64,000 nt of DNA from Caprella mutica. Taxonomy: Eukaryota > Arthropoda > Malacostraca > Amphipoda > Caprellidae. Location: contig CANNZV010003160.1 in assembly GCA_947561585.1 (NCBI GenBank), positions 1-64,000 of the forward strand, written 5' to 3'. Position 1 is the first letter of the stretch. Each line of letters opens with the position of its first letter. Position numbers and translations under genes: made by a program. Shown here one piece after another: positions 1 to 11,577 of the stretch. Under the pieces are notes generated by a model. That model was not told the DNA's origin, did not search any database, and was given only the letters and a program-made list of their open reading frames with translations.

Positions 1-112
1 ATGTAATAAAAATATTATATTATAATTGAAATAGAAGTTAGAGCGTATTTATTATATAATCTTTCTCATACACTAGAGAATGTGGAACTGTCCGGTAACT
101 GGGACCTTACCC
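1..112. mobile_element. Partial copy of the GGGTAAG-ended MITE family
   Basis: Only the right-hand part lies in the window. It contains the family arm GAATGTGGAACTGTCC and ends in CCTTACCC followed by TA, as in the complete copies at 47.7 and 59.3 kb. The left arm is cut off or too decayed to see. No coding capacity. Confidence 0.5.
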
Positions 113-350
113 TAAATCTTTACTTTGGTAGGTGTGGGTTATTGTCACTTCTTTTATAGGTTTACTAAAGGGTAGACAAATTAGTTTTTGCTTCTTAAAT
201 GTTATTTATTAATCAAAACACAACTACAAACATTTAATTCCGAAGGCATTAACCTGGAGATATCCTCTAGAATTGCAACCAATGGCCTCATCCGACGGGT
301 AACTTACTCCTCCTCTACATGAACTCTTTGATGTGTAGTTTTCTCTATCC
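113..350. other. Unique AT-rich spacer
   Basis: No gene, repeat or strong hairpin seen between the MITE end and the first minisatellite. Confidence 0.5.
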
Positions 351-675
351 ACTAATTTGTTGTATCCGTTAGTTTAATATATCCGTTAGTTTGTTGTATC
401 CGTTAGTTTGTTGTATCCGCTAGTTTGTTGTATCCACTAGTTTGTTGTATCCGATAGTTTAATATAGCCGTTAGTTTGTTGTATCCACTAGTTTCTTGTA
501 TAAACTAGTTTGTTGTCTCCGTTAGTTTATTGTATTCGCTAGTTTGTTGTCTCCGTTAGTTTATTGTATTCGCTAGTTTGTTGTATCCGTTAGTTTATTA
601 AATCCATTAATTTGTTGTATCCGCTAGTTTGTTGTATATGTTAGTTTGTTGTATCCGTTAGTTTATTATTCATCG
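351..675. repeat. 17-bp minisatellite, about 19 copies
   Basis: The unit is close to GTTAGTTTGTTGTATCC, with frequent substitutions (GCTAG, ACTAG, GATAG at the start; AATATATCC at the end). Copies are diverged, which suggests an old array. A single exact stretch of about 24 bp from this array, in reverse orientation, lies at 15849-15872. Confidence 0.93.
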
Positions 676-778
676 GAAATAAACTACAAATGTGTATGTG
701 AAACTCAAAAAGTGGTGACAGACAACACACAAGTACCAATTCCTTTTCTTTTCATTATATTTCACTTTTAAAATGCTA

Positions 779-1114
779 GGCACGTTACACTTACACGTTA
801 CACTTACACGTTACACTTACACGTTACACTTACACGTTACACTTACACGTTACACTTACACGTTACACTTACACGTTACACTTACACGTTACACTTACAC
901 GTTACACTTACACGTTACACTTACACGTTACACTTACACGTTACACTTACACGTTACACTTACACGTTACACTTACACGTTACACTTACACGTTACACTT
1001 ACACGTTACACTTACACGTTACACTTACACGTTACACTTACACGTTACACTTACACGTTACACTTACACGTTACACTTACACGTTACACTTACACGTTAC
1101 ATTTACACATTACA
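779..1114. repeat. 13-bp minisatellite, about 26 copies, almost perfect
   Basis: The unit is CACGTTACACTTA, itself a near doubling of TTACAC. Copies are essentially identical until the last two, which read CATTTACACATTAC. Homogeneity implies recent expansion. Because 13 is not divisible by 3, three units make 39 nt, so the 120-codon open frame at 773-1135 is a 13-residue periodic peptide read from the repeat and is not a gene. Confidence 0.97.
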
Positions 1115-1388
1115 ATTATCAATATTTATCGTTAATTCCCATAGCAAGTTATCGGTTTACTTGTTAAAGCTAATAAACTAATTACCAACTTCTACCTAAA
1201 ACAACCAACTTGCGATCGAATTCCTACCAACTTTGGGAATGGATTCCAGGTGTTTGGATGCCAGGAACTGCAGCTCTGAAATCCACTGCATTAGCAATCG
1301 AAGTTATGAGTTAAATAAATAACTTTATTATTTTCCTCTGAAGAATGCAATTACTTGATTAAACAGGTTCAACGGACTAAGTCACATT

Positions 1389-1571
1389 GGGGCAAGTTTC
1401 AAGTCATCGAACAGTTCCACATTTTCGATCGTATAAGAAAATCTATAATAATCATTATTATTTTTATTTAATTGGTAAATGATACCAATTAAAGTACATG
1501 TTGAATTATAATATAAATTTTTCTTACATGATCGAAAACATGGAACCGTCCCATAACTCGAAACTTACCCC
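1389..1571. mobile_element. GGGTAAG-ended MITE, complete copy
   Basis: Terminal inverted arms start GGGGCAAGTTTC and end GAAACTTACCCC. Inner arm segments TCCACATTTTCGATCGTATA and ACATGATCGAAAACATGGA pair with each other. The centre carries ATTGGTAAATGATACCAAT, a reduced form of the palindromic core seen in other copies. No ORF. Confidence 0.8.
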
Positions 1572-1909
1572 AATCAATAGAACTACATGAAAATATTATT
1601 TATTAAATTGTGCATTAATATGTTAATTAAGTATTTGTACTAGTGGGCCCTTCCTGTCAAAATTGACGATGTCGATTAGATAATTTTTTAACATTTTCAC
1701 AACATTGAGATATGAATAAAGTCTTAAAAATGTAGAACATTAAATAACTTAGAAAGTTGCTTATTAAATCTGATTAATTTAATTATTAAAACCTTGATTA
1801 TGGATAACATGTATTTAATTGCAGTTACACATGAAGAAAATATTTAACAGTTATAATAGTTAAATTATTAAACAAAATAAAAATTTGTTATAAAATTTAT
1901 CTTCAACTC
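1572..1909. other. AT-rich spacer
   Basis: Very AT-rich sequence with stops in all frames. Nothing recognisable. Confidence 0.5.
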
Positions 1910-2090
1910 GATTGAGCACTTGTAGAGCGCATTCCTTCGAGGCCGCTATATAGTTTTGTTCATTTTGACCTTATTCGTGATCATGACCTTGACCTTTGAC
2001 CTGATCGCTCCCAAAATCTAATCAACTGGTTTCTGGATATGGATCAATCGTCTCACCGAATTACGCGCAATTTGTGAAGGTAATGAAAAC
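1910..2090. repeat. Dispersed repeat A, copy 1
   Basis: Shares with 28445-28650 and 43320-43520 the string of landmarks: CTTGTAGAGCGCATTCCTTCG, then TGACCTTGACCTTTGACCTG, then ATCGCTCCCAAAATCTAA, then a CAATCGT.CCGCCAAATTTCAGG-like stretch. Copies are 75-90 percent alike by eye. No coding frame is preserved between copies, so this is an old interspersed element, class unknown. Confidence 0.75.
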
Positions 2091-2474
2091 TTGAGACACT
2101 TCTTCTATGATTATCGAAGATAGTCCCTCTATAAACTCTTCGCATTTCATCAATGATTATCACAGTGAATCTCTCCCATAAACCTTCCCATCTCCCCTAT
2201 AATCAGAGCTACAATTAAATGGACTATAAAGGAGTTTTCTTGAAGTTCGCATCGCAACCCGTTATTATTGTGGCAATTTATCACAATAAGCCATTTAGTC
2301 AGAGTGTACCCTGAGTGAAAGTCTTTAGTAAAAACACATTGGTAGTTATTGGGAAGAATATCTTACATAAACCATGAATTTAAATTTTATAATGTTTTAA
2401 TTTGGGACAATGTTGTCCAAAAGAAGAATTGCTACTTGTTTCTGTAATTCTTAATTTAAGCGAATATAATAAAC
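2091..2474. other. Spacer with a short hairpin
   Basis: No gene seen. TTATTGTG and CACAATAA near 2265-2290 could form an 8-bp stem with a 9-nt loop. A stem this short is common by chance in AT-rich DNA. Confidence 0.4.
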
Positions 2475-2614
2475 AGTAAGTACCTTAACAGTTAGTTAAG
2501 TAAGTACCTTGACAGTTAGTTAAGTAAGTGCATTAACAGTTATTTAAGTAAGTACCTTAACAGTTAGTTAAGTAAGTACATTAACTGCTAACTAAGTAAG
2601 TACCATTATAACCG
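2475..2614. repeat. 24-bp minisatellite, about 5-6 copies
   Basis: The unit contains AGTAAGTACCTTAACAGTTA. Later copies vary (GTACATTAACTGCTAAC). Confidence 0.9.
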
Positions 2615-2879
2615 TTCCAATAGAGCCCATCTATTAGGTCATTTCTTACAATCGATGTAACGTTCCACATATTGATTGTCAATTATAACTATTCCACAGA
2701 TTATTAATAGGTGTATATGACCACTCAGCTTTGCATGGTAAAGTGTATGTAACCTATTGGTAAGTATATTGAATCGGCTAATTTAACAAAAAAATCGGTT
2801 ATTTTTTCTTATCAAATAGGCATGAATTTTAAATTTTGATAACTTGGATGAAATCATCAATATTTTTAAGGCTGTTTCA

Positions 2880-3049
2880 CTAAGATATTTGAATAATTTG
2901 ATAATCGGTCATAACGTTCAACTATATCCATGATACGTGAACAACTGTATCATGGATACCAATTAAAGCGAAAATAAAATAATAATCCTTCTCTTGTTTT
3001 TATTCTATGACCGAAGATGTGAAACTGACCCATATACTAAACCGGACCC
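2880..3049. mobile_element. GGGTAAG-family MITE, diverged copy
   Basis: Inner left arm ATAATCGGTCATAACG, core CTGTATCATGGATACCAATT and right arm GACCGAAGATGTGAAACTGA match the family. The right end reads GGACCC followed by TA. The left terminus is decayed, so its boundary is approximate. Confidence 0.65.
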
Positions 3050-3524
3050 TAAACAGGAAATTGCAAGTTCTTTCAAATTGGCTCTACCATTTTGAAGAGA
3101 TAAAATGCTTTTTCATTAGGTATCATTGCGTAGCTGACTAAATCTGTCTCTTTAACCTGTGAATTATAGCAAGTCAGACCCAGCCTCTGAAGGCCTCAAG
3201 TAGTTCCATAGATGAGTTGGTTCCCAGCCAACAAAAGCTGGCCACACTTGGCTCCGTAGTAGCATATTACGGCTGAAGGTATTTCTACGGCGCTAGCTAG
3301 GATAACATCCTTACAATTTATGACACAGCCCTAAGAAGGCTCTCCGTAAATGTCGATATGGAGGTCTATCTGCCCGCCTATTGAACCTGTAAATGATTTA
3401 CAAAGTCATGGTTCGAATGGAGAAATGTAAAGGGGAAGCTTTGATGGATTCACATTCGAAGAGAATAGATATTAAAGTAACATGAATATTTGAATATGTT
3501 TTTTTTTTTGTGATAAGAGTATTA
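3050..3524. other. Unique segment of higher GC, unidentified
   Basis: From about 3150 to 3440 base composition is clearly more balanced than the surroundings. One minus-strand frame is largely open but has internal stops. A GGTTCGAAT string at 3413 resembles a tRNA B box, but no A box or cloverleaf fits around it. It could be a decayed exon or transposon remnant. I cannot name it. Confidence 0.3.
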
Positions 3525-6500
3525 TTATTTAATATAAGCAGAATTCACCACATTAATTATTAATATAAGCGGAATTCACCACATTTGTTATTAATATAAG
3601 CGGAATTCACCACGTTAGTTATTAATATAAGCAGAATTCACAACGTTAGTTATTAATATAAGCAGAATTCACCACATTAGTTATTAATATAAGCGGAATT
3701 CACCACATTAGTTATTAATATAAGCAGAATTCACCACGTTAGTTATTAATATAAGCAGAATTCACCACGTTAGTTATTAATAGAAACGGAATTCACCACG
3801 TTAGTTATTAATATAAGCGGAATTCACCACATTAGTTATTAATATAAGCGGAATTCACCACGTTAGTTATTAATATAAGCAGAATTCACAACGTTAGTTA
3901 TTAATATAAGCAGAATTCACCACGTTAGTTATTAATAGAAACGGAATTCACCACGTTAGTTATTAATATAAGCGGAATTCACCACATTAGTTATTAATAT
4001 AAGCAGAATTCACCACGTTAGTTATTAATATAAGCAGAATTCACCACGTTAGTTATTAATAGAAACGGAATTCACCACGTTAGTTATTAATATAAGCGGA
4101 ATTCACCACATTAGTTATTAATATAAGCGGAATTCACCACATTTGTTATTAATATAAGCGGAATTCACCACGTTAGTTATTAATATAAGCGGAATTCACC
4201 ACATTAGTTATTAATATAAGCGGAATTCACCACATTAGTTATTAATATAAGCGGAATTCACCACGTTAGTTATTAATATAAGCAGAATTCACCACGTTAG
4301 TTATTAATATAAGCAGAATTCACCACGTTAGTTATTAATATAAGCAGAATTCACCACGTTAGTTATTAGTATAAGCAGAATTCACCACGTTAGTTATTAA
4401 TAGAAACGGAATTCACCACGTTAGTTATTAATATAAGCAGAATTCACCACGTTAGTTATTAATATAAGCAGAATTCACAACGTTAGTTATTAATATAAGC
4501 AGAATTCACCACGTTAGTTATTAATATAAGCAGAATTCACCACATTAGTTATTAATATAAGCGGAATTCACCACATTAGTTATTAATATAAGCGTAATTC
4601 ACCACGTTAGTTATTAATATAAGCAGAATTCACAACGTTAGTTATTAATATAAGCAGAATTCACAACGTTAGTTATTAATATAAGCAGAATTCACCACGT
4701 TAGTTATTAATATAAGCAGAATTCACCACGTTAGTTATTAATAGAAGCAGAATTCACCACGTTAGTTATTAATATAAGCAGAATTCACCACGTTAGTTAT
4801 TAATATAAGCAGAATTCACCACGTTAGTTGTTAATATAAGCAGAATTCACCACATTAGTTATTAATATAAGCAGAATTCACCACGTTAGTTATTAATATA
4901 AGCAGAATTCACCACGTTAGTTATTAATATAAGCAGAATTCACAACGTTAGTTATTAATATAAGCAGAATTCACAACGTTAGTTATTAATATAAGCAGAA
5001 TTCACCACGTTAGTTATTAATATAAGCAGAATTCACCACGTTAGTTGTTAATATAAGCAGAATTCACCACATTAGTTATTAATATAAGCAGAATTCACCA
5101 CGTTAGTTATTAATATAAGCGGAATTCACCACGTTAGTTATTAATATAAGCAGAATTCACAACGTTAGTTATTAATATAAGCAGAATTCACCACATTAGT
5201 TATTAATATAAGCGGAATTCACCACATTAGTTATTAATATAAGCAGAATTCACCACGTTAGTTATTAATATAAGCAGAATTCACCACGTTAGTTATTAAT
5301 AGAAACGGAATTCACCACGTTAGTTATTAATATAAGCGGAATTCACCACATTAGTTATTAATATAAGCGGAATTCACCACGTTAGTTATTAATATAAGCG
5401 GAATTCACCACATTAGTTATTAATATAAGCAGAATTCACCACGTTAGTTATTAATATAAGCAGAATTCACCACGTTAGTTATTAATAGAAACGGAATTCA
5501 CCACGTTAGTTATTAATATAAGCGGAATTCACCACATTAGTTATTAATATAAGCGGAATTCACCACATTTGTTATTAATATAAGCGGAATTCACCACGTT
5601 AGTTATTAATATAAGCGGAATTCACCACATTAGTTATTAATATAAGCGGAATTCACCACATTAGTTATTAATATAAGCGGAATTCACCACGTTAGTTATT
5701 AATATAAGCAGAATTCACCACGTTAGTTATTAATATAAGCAGAATTCACCACGTTAGTTATTAATATAAGCAGAATTCACCACGTTAGTTATTAGTATAA
5801 GCAGAATTCACCACGTTAGTTATTAATAGAAACGGAATTCACCACGTTAGTTATTAATATAAGCAGAATTCACCACGTTAGTTATTAATATAAGCAGAAT
5901 TCACAACGTTAGTTATTAATATAAGCAGAATTCACCACGTTAGTTATTAATATAAGCAGAATTCACCACATTAGTTATTAATATAAGCGGAATTCACCAC
6001 ATTAGTTATTAATATAAGCGGAATTCACCACGTTAGTTATTAATATAAGCAGAATTCACAACGTTAGTTATTAATATAAGCAGAATTCACAACGTTAGTT
6101 ATTAATATAAGCAGAATTCACCACGTTAGTTATTAATATAAGCAGAATTCACCACGTTAGTTATTAATAGAAGCAGAATTCACCACGTTAGTTATTAATA
6201 TAAGCAGAATTCACCACGTTAGTTATTAATATAAGCAGAATTCACCACGTTAGTTGTTAATATAAGCAGAATTCACCACATTAGTTATTAATATAAGCAG
6301 AATTCACCACGTTAGTTATTAATATAAGCAGAATTCACCACGTTAGTTATTAATATAAGCAGAATTCACAACGTTAGTTATTAATATAAGCAGAATTCAC
6401 AACGTTAGTTATTAATATAAGCAGAATTCACAACGTTAGTTATTAATATAAGCAGAATTCACCACGTTAGTTATTAATATAAGCAGAATTCACCACGTTA

Positions 6501-6650
6501 GTTATTAATATAAGCAGAATTCACCACGTTAGTTATTAATATAAGCAGAATTCACCACGTTAGTTATTAATATAAGCAGAATTCACCACGTTAGTTATTA
6601 ATTTAAGCAGAATTCACCACATTAGTTAATAATATAAGCAGAATATCACC
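3525..6650. repeat. 31-bp satellite array, about 101 copies
   Basis: The unit runs through TTAATATAAGCAGAATTCAC and on to CACGTTAGTTA. Every unit carries GAATTC, so an EcoRI digest would reduce the array to 31-bp pieces. Variants (AGCGGAATTC, ATAGAAACGGAATTC, CACAACG, ATTTGTTA, TTATTAGTATAAG) follow an ordered pattern that repeats with an offset of 1,426 bp (46 units); see findings. It is stop-rich, with no open frame. Confidence 0.98.
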
Positions 6651-6796
6651 AGACAGAAGGTAGGTATACAGTATAACCATTTATATTTCATTTCCACTTT
6701 AAAATACGTCTCCTTTCTTTTCAGTAAATGTCATCATAGTTCAGTCTCTGACATTTAAAAACACTGACATCTGTGAAAAAGAGAGAGAAGAGTGAA

Positions 6797-8198
6797 GAGA
6801 TATACTAGAGATATACTAGAGATATACTAGAAATACACTAGAGATATACTAGAGATACACTAGAGATATACTAGAGATATACTAGAGATACACTAGAGAT
6901 ATACTAGAGATATACTAGAGATATACTAGAGATATACTAGAGATATACTAGAGATACAGTAGAGATATACTAGAGATATACTAGAAATACACTAAAGATA
7001 CACAAGAGATATCCAAGAGATATCCAAGAGATATCCAATAGATATCCAAGAGATATCCAATAGATATCCAAGAGATATCCAAGAGATATCCAAGATATAT
7101 CCAATAGATATCCAATAGATATCCAAGAGATATCCAAGAGATATCCAAGAGATATCCAAGAGATATCCAATAGATATCCAAGAGATATCCAAGAGATATC
7201 CAATAGATACACTAGAGATATCCAAGAGATATCCAATAGATACACTAGAGATATCCAAGAGATATCCAATAGATACAGTAGAGATATCCAAGAGATATCC
7301 AATAGATACGCTAGAGATATCCAAGAGATATCCAATAGATACAGTAGAGATATCCAAGAGATATCCAAGAGATATCCAATAGATACACTAGAGATATCCA
7401 AGAGATATCCAATAGATACAGTAGAGATATCCAAGAGATATCCAAGAGATATCCAATAGATACACTAGAGATATCCAAGAGATATCCAATAGATACACTA
7501 GAGATATCCAAGAGATACGCTAGAGATATCCAAGAGATACGCTAGAGATATCCAAGAGATACGCTAGAGATATCCAAGAGATACGCTAGAGATATCCAAG
7601 AGATACGCTAGAGATATCCAAGAGATACGCTAGAGATATCCAAGAGATACACTAGAGATATCCAAGAGATATCCAATAGATACAGTAGAGATATCCGAGA
7701 GATATCCAATAGATACACTAGAGATATCCAAGAGATATCCAATAGATACAGTAGAGATATCCAAGAGATATCCAATAGATACACTAGAGATATCCAAGAG
7801 ATATCCAATAGATACAGTAGAGATATCCAATAGATACGCTAGAGATATCCAATAGATACGCTAGAGATATCCAAGAGATACGCTAGAGATATCCAAGAGA
7901 TACGCTAGAGATATCCAAGAGATACGCTAGAGATATCCAAGAGATACGCTAGAGATATCCAAGAGATACGCTAGAGATATCCAAGAGATACGCTAGAGAT
8001 ATCCAAGAGATACGCTAGAGATATCCAAGAGATACGCTAGATATATCCAAGAGATACGCTAGAGATATCCAAGAGATACGCTAGAGGTATCCAAGAGATA
8101 CACTAGAGATATCCAAGAGATACACTAGAGATATCCAAGAGATACACTAGAGATATCCAAGAGATACGCTAGAGATATCCAAGAGATATCCAAGAGAT
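6797..8198. repeat. 11-bp satellite array, about 127 copies with longer-period organisation
   Basis: Alternating 11-mers GATATCCAAGA, GATATCCAATA, GATACGCTAGA, GATACAGTAGA and GATATACTAGA. The left part is all GATATACTAGA-type, the middle mixes 22- and 33-bp combinations, and 7500-8160 is an almost pure 22-bp repeat of GATATCCAAGA plus GATACGCTAGA. Minus-strand open frames here have an 11-residue period (ISWISLGYLLD) and are repeat artefacts. Confidence 0.97.
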
Positions 8199-8260
8199 GA
8201 GTTGCTAAGGTTTCTGCTTTGAATAGTAGCTCAGGATTTAGCAAACAGGCACAACTGAAT

Positions 8261-9058
8261 AAAACAGGGAATAAAAAGATGCATACAAACAGGGAATAAA
8301 AAGATACATACAAACAGGGAATAAAAAGATACATACAAACAGGGAATAAAAAGATGCATACAAACAGGGAATAAAAAGATACATACAAACAGGGAATAAA
8401 AAGATACATACAAACAGGGAATAAAAAGATACATACAAACAGGGAATAAAAAGATACATACAAACAGGGAATAAAAAGATACATACAAACAGGGAATAAA
8501 AAGATACATACAAACAGGGAATAAAAAGATGCATACAAACAGGGAATAAAAAGATGCATACAAACAGGGAATAAAAAGATGCATACAAACAGGGAATAAA
8601 AAGATGCATACAAACAGGGAATAAAAAGATACATACAAACAGGGAATAAAAAGATACATACAAACAGGGAATAAAAAGATACATACAAACAGGGAATAAA
8701 AAGATACATACAAACAGGGAATAGAAAGATGCATACAAACAGGGAATAAAAAGATACATACAAACAGGGAATAAAAAGATGCATACAAACAGGGAATAAA
8801 AAGATACATACAAACAGGGAATAAAAAGATACATACAAACAGGGAATAAAAAGATACATACAAACAGGGAATAAAAAGATACATACAAACAGGGAATAAA
8901 AAGATACATACAAACAGGGAATAAAAAGATACATACAAACAGGGAATAAAAAGATACATACAAACAGGGAATAAAAAGATACATACAAACAGGGAATAAA
9001 AAGATACATACAAACAGGGAATAAAAAGATACATACAAACAGGGAATAATAAGATATA
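8261..9058. repeat. 25-bp satellite array, about 31 copies
   Basis: The unit contains ACAGGGAATAAAAAGATACA; the only frequent variant is GATGCATA for GATACATA. It is very homogeneous. All three minus-strand frames are open for 266-312 codons because the unit lacks stops on that strand; the peptides repeat every 25 residues and are not proteins. Confidence 0.97.
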
Positions 9059-9287
9059 AACATTAATAAGAAGATATAAACAATGAATATATTCTTAATA
9101 ACTTTTATTTACCATTTTTTTACATATTTTTCCCATTCGTTTTCACAGAACTTCAACCAATCCTCTGAAAATGATATTAATTTTATGAACATTTTTAACT
9201 TGCATAATAAAATGTGATTCAATTATCTTTTAAATCATATGCATTCATTACTGATTAGTTATTATCGAAATACAATATCTTTAAAAT

Positions 9288-9542
9288 CTAAAGTTGAAAA
9301 TATAAGATAATATCAAAGTTAAAATTTTTATCGTCAGAATAAGAGAATACTTTACTATACACCATCAGTACATTTGTGTTGTTTTTATGGTTAGTTATCT
9401 CCGTAGACTTTTCACTGCTCACAATGTCTAGTAAATAAAGTACTTCTGGCGAGCTCCAGACGGGGTCTATTCCATGATATGCTTTCCCCGCCAGCTTTTT
9501 ATCCAATAATATCAGAGTAATATTTCCGTGCGGCTTTAACAC
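9288..9542 (-). CDS. Possible exon or pseudogene fragment, unidentified
   Basis: This minus-strand frame stays open for 84 codons and contains an unremarkable, non-periodic peptide (LAGKAYHGIDPVWSSPEVLY near its N-terminal third). The last part is AT-rich and probably beyond any exon. The apparent first codon is GTG, so it has no proper start. If coding, it would be an internal exon; the sequence just upstream on that strand ends AAAATAG, a poor acceptor because it lacks a pyrimidine tract. I do not recognise the family. It lies 250 bp downstream, on the same strand, of the other open stretch at 9795-10019 and could belong to the same decayed gene. Confidence 0.15.
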   Translation of the reverse strand: MLKPHGNITLILLDKKLAGKAYHGIDPVWSSPEVLYLLDIVSSEKSTEITNHKNNTNVLMVYSKVFSYSDDKNFNFDIILYFQL

Positions 9543-9794
9543 ATGGGGCTTATCTTGGACCTATTTTGGTGCTGGGCTTAGCCCAAGATAAGGAATATAG
9601 GCAATAAAAGCCCAATCTGACCTTATGCCATGGCTAGAGTTCTAATGCTATGATAAAGTATACAAAGGCGGGTACGTAATTTATTTGAAATGTCATCTTA
9701 TGAAATGTCATAGTGACATTCATAGATCATTGATTGGATGGAGTTAATGTAATATGAAATAAACTTAATGATAATATTTCATCGCTCGAGGCTT

Positions 9795-10019
9795 TCATTT
9801 TGTTAGTGCGAATATCTTGCTATGCTCCATCTTCCAGTGGGCCGATGGGAGCACTTCTAGAAAAGAGTCGTTCAGTTTTATTTGTAGGAGACTAGACGAT
9901 TCTGCCGGTGGTTCATAATTAAATGTGACTCGATAGCGAGAATATCTAAATTGGAATCTATACTCCATGGGGCCGTAATGCCCCAAGGAACACCAGTTAG
10001 AAACAGTGTATGATAGCAT
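9795..10019 (-). CDS. Possible small ORF or exon, unidentified
   Basis: A 74-codon frame with an ATG start and TGA stop. The peptide is non-repetitive, rich in aromatic residues (YGPMEYRFQFRYSRYRVTFN around residues 15-34) and has two tryptophans and one cysteine. GC content is visibly above its flanks. There is no signal peptide or membrane segment. I see no clear splice sites at its edges and no recognised domain. Its higher GC and non-periodic sequence separate it from the repeat-derived frames, but a 74-codon frame can arise by chance. Confidence 0.2.
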   Translation of the reverse strand: MLSYTVSNWCSLGHYGPMEYRFQFRYSRYRVTFNYEPPAESSSLLQIKLNDSFLEVLPSAHWKMEHSKIFALTK

Positions 10020-10130
10020 CCAATGATGTTCATTAAACTAGTCTGGTGACTTGTGGCAACCGCAGCTAGGTGCTGGATGCTACTGGGGAATTATATTTCA
10101 GAATGACATGATTTTACTTCTTTAACTTCA

Positions 10131-10445
10131 TTGCCCGACAGTGGTGACATATGGCACCTATCATTGCCTGATAATGGTGACATATGGCATCTATCATTGC
10201 CTTATAGTGGTGACATATGGCATCTATCATTGCCTTATAGTGGTGACATATGGCATCTATCATTGCCTTATAGTGGTGACATATGGCATATATCATTGCC
10301 TTATAGTGGTGACATAATAATTATTATGGCACCTATCATTGCCTGATAATGGTGACATATGGCATCTATCATTGTCTTATAGTGGTGACATGTGGCATTT
10401 ATATTTGTCTGATATATGGCATCTATAATGGTGACATGTGTCATC
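10131..10445. repeat. 33-bp minisatellite, about 9 copies
   Basis: The unit contains GGTGACATATGGCATCTATC. Copies near 10310 carry a small TAATTATT interruption and the last two are diverged. The 33-nt period equals 11 codons, which keeps a plus-strand 71-codon frame open; this is an artefact. Confidence 0.93.
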
Positions 10446-10859
10446 TACATATCTACAGTGAAAATAAATATAAAAAATAACCTCATTGACATTAATAAGT
10501 TAAATTTGACACAAAGTGTTTGTTTATAATGTTGCAGTTAAGAGTCCATATCAACATTGACCAGAAAGAATGCAGGTGATAGTGTTTGAAGCAGTGAAAA
10601 AGACTCTCTAGTTTTAATCACTCCCAGTCACACTTTTCATGTTAGAAAAACATTTCCCTTCACTTTGATGGCAGTGTTACTCGGCAACCAACATATAAGG
10701 TATGTGGGTACGGTCCGAGTTAGCGACTCATCCACATTGTCGATCAAATGGGATAAGAAAGAATGAATTACAGAACATTAATAAAATGGAATTAAAGATC
10801 ACTTTCCTTCCTCCAATAAAATTGAAGAGAATTAAATTTGCAACGTGAATAAAAGGGAT
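10446..10859. other. Unique spacer
   Basis: No gene or repeat recognised in this stretch. Confidence 0.45.
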
Positions 10860-11165
10860 GCCGAGAACTGCATCCCATGAAAAAGAGCTTCAATATGGAT
10901 ACATAGAACTGCATCCACTGAAAAAGAGCTTCAATATGGATACATAGAACTGCATCCACCGAAAAAGAGCTTCAATATGGATACATAGAGCTGCATCCAC
11001 CGAAAAAGAGCTTCAATATGGATACATAGAACTGCATCCACCGAAAAAGAGCTTCAATATGGATACATAGAACTGCATCCACTGAAAAAGAGCTTCAATG
11101 GAAACAAAGAACAGCATCCACCGAAAAAGAGCTTCAATGGATACAGGGAACTGCATCCAGTGAAA
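10860..11165. repeat. 41-bp minisatellite, about 7 copies
   Basis: The unit contains GAACTGCATCCACCGAAAAA followed by GAGCTTCAATATGGATACATA. The last two copies have lost part of the second half. The 100-codon minus-strand frame at 11054-11356 starts beyond the array and reads into it, so it is unlikely to be a gene. Confidence 0.92.
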
Positions 11166-11332
11166 AGGAAGCCAACAGATGAAAGGCAATAAAAATGGGT
11201 TTTAAAGCAATCCCCATCAAAGTACAAACAGAATAGCAATCTATTGCAGAAAAAATGCATGAGATTTATTATAGCAACATACATACGAATAAAAACATAT
11301 TGTGATAAATAAAGTAAATGGATTAATATAAT

Positions 11333-11577
11333 CATTCCCCTCCTCCCTATAATCATTCTCCTCCTCTCTATAATCCCCTCCTCCCTATAATCCCCTCCTC
11401 TCTATAATCCCCTCCTCTCTATAATCTCCTCCTCTCTATAATCCCCTCCTCTCTATAATCTCCTCCTCTCTATAATCCCCTCCTCCCTATAATCCCCTCC
11501 TCCCTACAATCCTCTCCTCCCTATAATCCCCTCCTCCCTATAATCCCCTCCTCTCTATAATCCCCTCCTCCCTATAA
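11333..11577. repeat. 17-bp pyrimidine-rich minisatellite, about 14 copies
   Basis: The unit is ATAATCCCCTCCTCTCT, with CTCCCT and CTCTCT alternates. Strong strand asymmetry: almost no G on the plus strand. Confidence 0.93.

Larger units (their letters stand above)
9059..10130. other. Low-repeat interval with two coding-like stretches
   Basis: The most gene-like part of the first 20 kb: it lacks tandem repeats and has two minus-strand open stretches of balanced composition (9288-9542 and 9795-10019, listed separately). Between them lies a hairpin, CTTATCTTGG at 9549-9558 with CCAAGATAAG at 9583-9592, enclosing a second small stem (GGGC, GCCC). Confidence 0.5.

Noticed and set aside
781..1110. 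Interstitial telomere-like repeat (TTACAC/TTACACG)
   Set aside because: Known animal and plant telomere repeats differ (TTAGGG, TTAGG, TTTAGGG types); the 13-bp period fits an ordinary minisatellite.
773..1135. 120-codon plus-strand ORF
   Set aside because: Read entirely from the 13-bp repeat; peptide period 13 residues equals three repeat units.
3405..3440. Possible tRNA (GGTTCGAAT string)
   Set aside because: No matching A box, acceptor stem or anticodon arm at the right distances.
6970..9063. Many minus-strand ORFs of 66-312 codons
   Set aside because: All lie in the 11-bp and 25-bp arrays. All three frames are open and periodic, which shows a stop-free unit, not coding.
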